Positions 59,111-64,000 of a stretch of DNA of 64,000 nt are shown piece after piece (position 1 is the first letter of the stretch; every line of letters starts with the position of its first letter). The notes under the pieces are model-generated. The model had not been told where the DNA came from. It made no database searches and saw nothing but the letters and a program-made list of their open reading frames with translations. The DNA is taken from the NCBI GenBank assembly GCA_031277805.1, contig JAITLR010000017.1:124001-188000 (forward strand), written 5' to 3'. The stretch is from Comamonas sp. Its GTDB lineage: Bacteria > Pseudomonadota > Gammaproteobacteria > Burkholderiales > Burkholderiaceae_C. Both the position numbers and the translations under genes were made by a program.

Positions 59111-59434
59111 ATGGCATCGACCTCATCTCCAGCTCTGCAGCTGCCCAGGGAGCTGACCTACCGTCAGGCACGCGAGTGCCTGTTGCATCTGCGTCCGCAG
59201 GTGGTGGCATTTTCGGCCTCGCTGGTGCCCGTGGATGCCAGCGCAGTCAAGGTGTTTGACTCTGCGGCGCTTGCCGTGTTGCTGGCTTGCCGCCGAGCCG
59301 CGCAGGAAGTAGGTAAACGGCTCGTGGTTGAAGGCCTGCCCAAGGGGCTGCAGTCTATGGCGGCTCTTTATGGCGTGGATGGCCTGCTGATGCCGCAGAC
59401 CCTGCCTGATTCCAGTACGGCGCAGCAACGCTGA
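59111..59434 (+). CDS. mlaB: STAS-domain protein MlaB
   Basis: A 107-residue STAS-domain subunit that binds and stabilises MlaF. The STAS motif is VDASAVKVFDSAALAVLLACRRAA, with the Ser/Thr position in FDSAAL. Sequence similarity is low, as usual for MlaB; the call rests on the fold pattern and on its place right after mlaC. Confidence 0.85.
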   Translation: MASTSSPALQLPRELTYRQARECLLHLRPQVVAFSASLVPVDASAVKVFDSAALAVLLACRRAAQEVGKRLVVEGLPKGLQSMAALYGVDGLLMPQTLPDSSTAQQR

Positions 59435-59503
59435 CTCACTGGAGGCTGCCCGGATTCCCCGCCGCGGCACAGGTGGCGGCGAAGTCCTAGAATCAGAGGC
59501 TAC

Positions 59504-60430
59504 ATGTCCGCAGTCTCATTCCAATCCGTCTCCAAGTCCTACCGAACCCCCAAAGGGGAATTCCAGGCGCTCAAATCGGTGAGCCTGGATATCGAGGAGG
59601 GCGAATTCTTCGGTCTGCTTGGCCCCAATGGCGCTGGCAAGACCACGCTTATCAGCATTCTGGCAGGCCTGTCCAAGGCGACGGGCGGTCGCGTGCTGGT
59701 CCAGGGCAGCGATGTGCAGGCCAATTACGCCGACGCACGCCGCAAGCTGGGCATCGTGCCGCAGGAGCTGGTGTTCGACCCCTTCTTCAATGTGCGCGAA
59801 GCGCTGAAGTTCCAGTCTGGCTATTTCGGCGTCAAGAACAATGACGACTGGATCGACGAGCTGCTGGACAGCCTGGGCCTGACGGACAAGGCCCATAACA
59901 ATATGCGTCAGCTTTCGGGTGGCATGAAGCGCCGCGTGCTGGTGGCGCAGGCATTGGTGCACAAGCCGCCCATCATCGTGCTGGACGAACCCACGGCCGG
60001 TGTGGACGTGGAGCTGCGCCAGACGCTGTGGCATTTCATCGCCAAGCTCAACAAGCAGGGCCACACGGTGCTGCTGACGACCCACTATCTGGAAGAGGCC
60101 GAGGCGCTGTGCAGCCGTGTGGCCATGCTCAAGCATGGCGAGATCATCAAGCTCTCGACCATGAGCGAGCTGCTCAAGTCGGCCTCCAGCAATGTGTTGC
60201 AGTTCAAGACGGATAGCTTGCTGCCCAAACCCCTGACCGACCGCGCCCGGATTACAGGCCGAATCGTGCAGATTCCTGCGGCCAACGCCAGCGATGTGGA
60301 GCAACTGCTGGCTGCGCTGCGTGAAGCGGGCATCACCCCCGAAGATGTGGAAATCCGCCGCGCCGACCTGGAGGATGTGTTCATCCACGTCATGAATGAA
60401 GAGGGCCACAAGGCCGGAGGTGCGGCATGA
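59504..60430 (+). CDS. ABC-2 type exporter ATP-binding protein (YadG-like)
   Basis: A 308-residue ATPase. Walker A GPNGAGKTT, signature QLSGGMKRRVLVAQAL, Walker B IIVLDEPTAGVDVE and H-loop TTHYLEEAEAL are intact. The C-terminal extension after residue 230 is typical of ABC-2 drug or polysaccharide exporters. It overlaps its permease by 4 nt. The substrate is unknown; the neighbourhood suggests an envelope component. Confidence 0.93.
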   Translation: MSAVSFQSVSKSYRTPKGEFQALKSVSLDIEEGEFFGLLGPNGAGKTTLISILAGLSKATGGRVLVQGSDVQANYADARRKLGIVPQELVFDPFFNVREALKFQSGYFGVKNNDDWIDELLDSLGLTDKAHNNMRQLSGGMKRRVLVAQALVHKPPIIVLDEPTAGVDVELRQTLWHFIAKLNKQGHTVLLTTHYLEEAEALCSRVAMLKHGEIIKLSTMSELLKSASSNVLQFKTDSLLPKPLTDRARITGRIVQIPAANASDVEQLLAALREAGITPEDVEIRRADLEDVFIHVMNEEGHKAGGAA

Positions 60431-61182
60431 ACGGCTGGCAAACCCTGCTCAAGAAGGAAGTGCTGCGCTTCTGGAAGGTAAGCTTTCAGACCATCGCCGC
60501 GCCCGTGCTCACGGCTGTGCTGTACCTGCTGGTCTTCGGCCATGTGCTGGAAGGCCGGGTCATGGTCTATGACCGCATTCCCTATACGGCGTTTCTGATT
60601 CCCGGTCTGGTGATGATGAGCATGCTGCAAAACGCGTTTGCCAATAGCTCGTCCAGTCTGGTGCAGAGCAAGATCATGGGGAACATGATTTTTGTGCTGC
60701 TCACGCCGCTGTCGCACTGGGCATGGTTCAGCGCCTATGTGGGGGCGGCCATTCTGCGCGGCCTGCTGGTGGGCGCGGGTGTGTTCATCGTCACACTGTT
60801 CTTTGCCATTCCCGATTTTGCGGCGCCGCTGTGGATTCTGGTCTTCGGCTTTCTGGGCTGTGCTCTCATGGGCACGCTAGGCCTGATCGCTGGCCTGTGG
60901 GCCGAGAAGTTCGACCAGATGGCGGCCTTCCAGAACTTTCTGATCATGCCGCTGACCTTTTTGTCCGGCGTGTTCTATTCCGTACATTCATTGCCCGGTT
61001 TTTGGCAAACCGTCAGCCATGTGAACCCGTTCTTCTACATGATTGACGGCTTTCGCTACGGCTTCTTCGGTCAGAGCGATGTCTCTCCGTGGCTGAGCTT
61101 TGCCATCGTGGGCGCGGCCTGGTTGGCCGTGAGCGCGCTGGCAGTGCATCTGCTGCGCATCGGCTACAAGATTCGTAACTGA
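60427..61182 (+). CDS. ABC-2 type exporter permease (YadH-like)
   Basis: A 251-residue membrane protein with six helices of the ABC2_membrane family. Signature regions are ALVQSKIMGNMIFVLLTPLS-like text after the first helices and FLIMPLTFLSGVFYSVHSLPGFWQ near residue 175, followed by HVNPFFYMIDGFRYGFFG. It overlaps the ATPase by 4 nt. It lies between mlaB and ibaG. Confidence 0.93.
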   Translation: MNGWQTLLKKEVLRFWKVSFQTIAAPVLTAVLYLLVFGHVLEGRVMVYDRIPYTAFLIPGLVMMSMLQNAFANSSSSLVQSKIMGNMIFVLLTPLSHWAWFSAYVGAAILRGLLVGAGVFIVTLFFAIPDFAAPLWILVFGFLGCALMGTLGLIAGLWAEKFDQMAAFQNFLIMPLTFLSGVFYSVHSLPGFWQTVSHVNPFFYMIDGFRYGFFGQSDVSPWLSFAIVGAAWLAVSALAVHLLRIGYKIRN

Positions 61183-61256
61183 TTTTTAGGATTCCCGCGC
61201 TGCAGCTTGCGAGACAATGTCCGGTTTCGTGTGCTCAGCGCCTAAAGGCTTTTTTC

Positions 61257-61499
61257 ATGACTGCAGACCAACTCAAAGACCTGATCGCCGCCGGCCTGCC
61301 CTGCGAGCACATTGCGCTGGAGGGCGATGGCCGACATTGGTTTGCCACCATCGTCTCGACCCAGTTCGAGGGTCAGCGCCTGCTGGGTCGCCAGCGACTG
61401 GTCTATGCCACGCTGGGCAACCGCATGGCCACCGACGAGGTCCATGCCCTGTCCATGAAGACCTACACCCCTGCCGAATGGGCCACTGCCCAGGTCTGA
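61257..61499 (+). CDS. ibaG: BolA-family protein IbaG
   Basis: An 80-residue BolA-fold protein. BolA proteins pair with monothiol glutaredoxins around a 2Fe-2S cluster. The conserved stretch is HWFATIVSTQFEGQRLLGRQRLVYATLG with the cluster-associated histidine, then EVHALSMKTYTPAEW. Its position between mla genes and murA is that of ibaG (yrbA) in E. coli. Confidence 0.88.
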   Translation: MTADQLKDLIAAGLPCEHIALEGDGRHWFATIVSTQFEGQRLLGRQRLVYATLGNRMATDEVHALSMKTYTPAEWATAQV

Positions 61500-61519
61500 G
61501 GCTCACGAAATCATCTGAT

Positions 61520-61567
61520 TTGATAGCTGCAAGCGCTTGATGGATAAGCGTTTGTGGTCATTTTTAG
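61520..61567 (+). repeat. Single copy of the dispersed intergenic repeat
   Basis: TTGATAGCTGCAAGCGCTT then GATGGATAAGCG, TTTGTGGTC and ATTTTTAG. This is the most complete single copy in the window and defines the order of parts: GATAGCTGC, GCGCTT, ATGGATAAGCG, T-run. It lies between ibaG and murA. Confidence 0.7.
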
Positions 61568-61595
61568 TTCCATCATCGATTCAAGGCCTGAAGCC

Positions 61596-62867
61596 ATGGA
61601 CAAACTCAAGATCCACGGTGGTCGTCCTCTCAAGGGCGAAGTGATCATCTCCGGCGCCAAGAACGCCGCTTTGCCGGAAATGTGCGCAGCACTGCTCACC
61701 AATGAGCCCGTGCATCTGCACAATGTGCCGCGCCTGCATGACGTGGCCACCATGCGCAAGCTGCTGGCCAATATGGGCGTGCAGACCGAGACCCATGGCG
61801 AGCGTGGCGGCATGAGCTTTGTCGCTCCCGACAGCCTGACGCCTGAAGCGCCTTACGAGCTGGTCAAGACCATGCGCGCCTCGGTACTGGCACTGGGCCC
61901 GCTGCTGGCCCGCTTCGGTCGCGCCAAGGTCTCGCTGCCAGGCGGCTGCGCCATCGGTTCGCGCCCCGTGGACCAGCACATCAAGGGCCTGCAGGCCATG
62001 GGTGCGCTGATCACCGTGGAAAACGGCTATATGAACGCCAGCCTGCCCGAGGGCCGGACCAAGCTCAAGGGCGCACGCATCACCACCGACATGGTGACCG
62101 TGACCGGCACCGAGAACTTCCTGATGGCTGCAGCCCTGGCCGACGGGCAGACCGTGCTGGAAAACGCCGCCATGGAGCCCGAGATCACCGATCTGGCCGA
62201 GATGCTGATCAAGATGGGCGCGAGGATCAGCGGTCACGGCACCAGCCGCATCGTGATCGAGGGTGTGGACAAGCTGCACGGCTGCGAGCATGAAGTGGTG
62301 GCCGACCGTATCGAGGCCGGCACCTTCCTCTGCGCCGTGGCGGCCACGGGCGGTGAAGCCTTGCTGCACCATGCGCGCGCCGACCATCTGGGCGCCGTGA
62401 TCGACAAGCTCAAGGAAGCCGGCGTGAAGGTGGAATGCGTGGAGGCGGGCCTGAAGGTCGCGTCTTCGGGCAAGCTCAAGGCGCAGAGCTTCCGCACCAC
62501 CGAATATCCGGGCTTCCCCACCGATATGCAGGCCCAGTTCATGGCCCTGAATCTGGTGGCCGAAGGCGCCAGCGTGGTGACGGAGACGATTTTCGAAAAC
62601 CGCTTCATGCACGTCAACGAGATGATGCGTCTGGGCGCGCACATCACTACTGATGGACGTGTGGCGACCATTGAAGGCGGCAAGCGCCTGTCCGGGGCCA
62701 CCGTGATGGCTACCGATCTGCGTGCCTCGGCCAGCCTGGTGATTGCAGGCCTGCTGGCCGAAGGTGAAACCATCGTCGACCGCATCTACCACCTGGACCG
62801 TGGCTACGACCGCATGGAAGACAAGCTGCGCGCGCTGGGTGCACACATCGAGAGAATTTCGCAATGA
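61596..62867 (+). CDS. murA: UDP-N-acetylglucosamine 1-carboxyvinyltransferase
   Basis: A 423-residue enzyme for the first committed step of peptidoglycan synthesis, adding enolpyruvate from PEP to UDP-GlcNAc. The start [27 protein letters not shown] is canonical. The catalytic cysteine is in [13 protein letters not shown], so the enzyme should be fosfomycin-sensitive by this residue. [27 protein letters not shown] is the C-terminal signature. The stop overlaps hisG by 4 nt. Confidence 0.97.
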   Translation: MDKLKIHGGRPLKGEVIISGAKNAALPEMCAALLTNEPVHLHNVPRLHDVATMRKLLANMGVQTETHGERGGMSFVAPDSLTPEAPYELVKTMRASVLALGPLLARFGRAKVSLPGGCAIGSRPVDQHIKGLQAMGALITVENGYMNASLPEGRTKLKGARITTDMVTVTGTENFLMAAALADGQTVLENAAMEPEITDLAEMLIKMGARISGHGTSRIVIEGVDKLHGCEHEVVADRIEAGTFLCAVAATGGEALLHHARADHLGAVIDKLKEAGVKVECVEAGLKVASSGKLKAQSFRTTEYPGFPTDMQAQFMALNLVAEGASVVTETIFENRFMHVNEMMRLGAHITTDGRVATIEGGKRLSGATVMATDLRASASLVIAGLLAEGETIVDRIYHLDRGYDRMEDKLRALGAHIERISQ

Positions 62868-63526
62868 CCGCCACCCCTGTGACCATTGCCCTGTCCAAGG
62901 GCCGTATCTTCGAAGAAACCGTGCCTTTGCTGGCTGCTGCCGGTATCGAGGTGACGGAGGATGTGGAGAAGTCGCGCAAGCTGATTTTCGACACCAACCA
63001 GCCCGATGTACGTGTGGTGTTGGTGCGCGCCTCCGATGTGCCCGTGTACGTGCAGTACGGCGGCGCGGACCTCGGTGTGTCGGGCCTGGACTCGCTGATC
63101 GAGCATGGCGGCCAGGGCCTGTATCTGCCGCTGGACCTGCAGATCGCCAAGTGTCGCGTCAGCGTGGCCGTGCGCAACGGCTTCGACTACGAGCGCGCCG
63201 TCAAGCAGGGTGCGCGTCTGCGCATTGCCACCAAATATCCCGAGATCGCGCGCAACTTCTTTGCCAAGAAGGGCGTGCACGTGGACATGGTCAAGCTCTA
63301 TGGCTCCATGGAGCTGGCACCGTTGACCGGCATGGCCGACGCCATTGTCGACCTGGTGTCCACTGGCAATACGCTCAAGGCCAATGATCTGGTCGAGGTC
63401 GAGCCCATCATGGACATCAGCTCGCGCCTGGTGGTCAACCAGGCTTCGCTCAAGCTCAAGCAGGCTCCGCTGCGCCACATCATCGATGCATTCACGGCAG
63501 CCGTGGCTGCCAAGAACAACGGCTAA
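62864..63526 (+). CDS. hisG: ATP phosphoribosyltransferase, short form HisG
   Basis: A 220-residue short-form HisG, the first enzyme of histidine synthesis. It starts [22 protein letters not shown] and has [16 protein letters not shown] and the PRPP-binding [19 protein letters not shown]. It lacks the C-terminal ACT-like regulatory domain, so it should need HisZ, which is not in this window. Coupled to murA by a 4-nt overlap. Confidence 0.96.
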   Translation: MTATPVTIALSKGRIFEETVPLLAAAGIEVTEDVEKSRKLIFDTNQPDVRVVLVRASDVPVYVQYGGADLGVSGLDSLIEHGGQGLYLPLDLQIAKCRVSVAVRNGFDYERAVKQGARLRIATKYPEIARNFFAKKGVHVDMVKLYGSMELAPLTGMADAIVDLVSTGNTLKANDLVEVEPIMDISSRLVVNQASLKLKQAPLRHIIDAFTAAVAAKNNG

Positions 63527-63552
63527 CTCGCTTCTCTTTGCAGGTAATTACT

Positions 63553-64000
63553 ATGGAATTCGTAGCTGCTCCCGCCCGCCTATCAACCGCTGATGCTGCT
63601 TTCGAGCATGATTTTGCCCAGCGTCTGCATTGGTCGGCCGATACGGACGCGGCCATCGAGCAGAGCGTGGCCGATATCCTGGCCGATGTACAAGCCCGTG
63701 GTGATGCTGCCGTGCTGGAGTACACGGCCCGCTTTGACGGCCTGAATGCCGACAATCTGGCTGCGTTGGAGCTGAGCAAGGATGAGCTCAAGGCGGCTTT
63801 CGACAGCCTGCCTGCCGAGCAGCGTGAGGCCCTGGAATCTGCTGCCCGTCGTGTTCGCACATATCACGAGGCACAAAAGAAGGCTAACGGAGAAAGCTGG
63901 AGCTACCGCGACAAAGACGGCACCTTGTTGGGTCAGAAGGTCACTCCGCTGGACCGTGTGGGCATCTATGTACCCGGCGGCAAGGCCGCTTACCCATCGA
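63553..64000 (+). CDS. hisD: Histidinol dehydrogenase, 5' part only
   Basis: The visible 149 codons begin [20 protein letters not shown] and include [19 protein letters not shown] and [18 protein letters not shown], the HisD NAD-binding start motif. HisD oxidises histidinol to histidine in two steps. It follows hisG at 26 nt. The gene runs off the right edge. Confidence 0.95.
   Translation, partial: MEFVAAPARLSTADAAFEHDFAQRLHWSADTDAAIEQSVADILADVQARGDAAVLEYTARFDGLNADNLAALELSKDELKAAFDSLPAEQREALESAARRVRTYHEAQKKANGESWSYRDKDGTLLGQKVTPLDRVGIYVPGGKAAYPS

Overview
The window is a dense, GC-rich chromosomal stretch from a betaproteobacterium of the Burkholderiales. Gene content and order (metK beside two lipid A acyltransferases, engB/cytochrome c4/ccsBA, mrcA/pilMNOPQ/aroKB, gltBD, and mla/ibaG/murA/hisGD) fit Comamonadaceae, most likely Comamonas. 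That placement rests on remembered gene order and protein style, not on a search. No rRNA, tRNA, CRISPR array or prophage was seen. One transposase-type gene (a REP-associated tyrosine transposase) is present.

Layout. 1-4.7 kb: metK (cut by the left edge), two late lipid A acyltransferases, an alpha/beta hydrolase and engB. 4.7-10.8 kb: cytochrome c4, the System II cytochrome c maturation pair ResB/CcsA, and the periplasmic methionine sulfoxide repair pair msrPQ. 10.8-14.9 kb: a diiron MBL-fold protein behind a perfect FNR/ANR-type box, lptM divergent from cyaY, and mrcA (PBP1A). 15.1-26.9 kb: the type IV pilus operon pilMNOPQ, an Ig-like lipoprotein with an EF-hand-like loop, aroK, aroB, a dNTPase, and a coupled DUF1415/methyltransferase pair. 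27-32.7 kb: pgi and tal divergent from an RpiR-type regulator, a PcaF-type thiolase and the RAYT. 32.9-39.8 kb: gltB, gltD and a DUF3293 protein. 40.1-52.6 kb: a complete pelABCDEFG exopolysaccharide operon. 52.9-55.2 kb: a polar amino acid ABC importer. 55.4-64 kb: mlaFEDACB, an ABC-2 exporter pair, ibaG, murA, hisG and the start of hisD (cut by the right edge).

How the genes work together. Much of the window serves the cell envelope: lipid A acylation, peptidoglycan synthesis (mrcA, murA), LPS translocon maturation (lptM), outer-membrane lipid asymmetry (mla), pilus assembly, and Pel matrix under likely c-di-GMP control through PelD. Surface attachment appears twice, as type IV pili and as Pel.

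Between the genes there is a dispersed short repeat with the core GATAGCTGCTTGCGCT or GGAGCTGCTTGCGCT. In two places it forms head-to-head inverted pairs. The most notable signals are the FNR box placed exactly for a class II promoter ahead of the diiron protein, the repeat family together with a resident RAYT, the composition change inside pilQ that continues into the lipoprotein, and a palindromic operator candidate between tal and the RpiR regulator.
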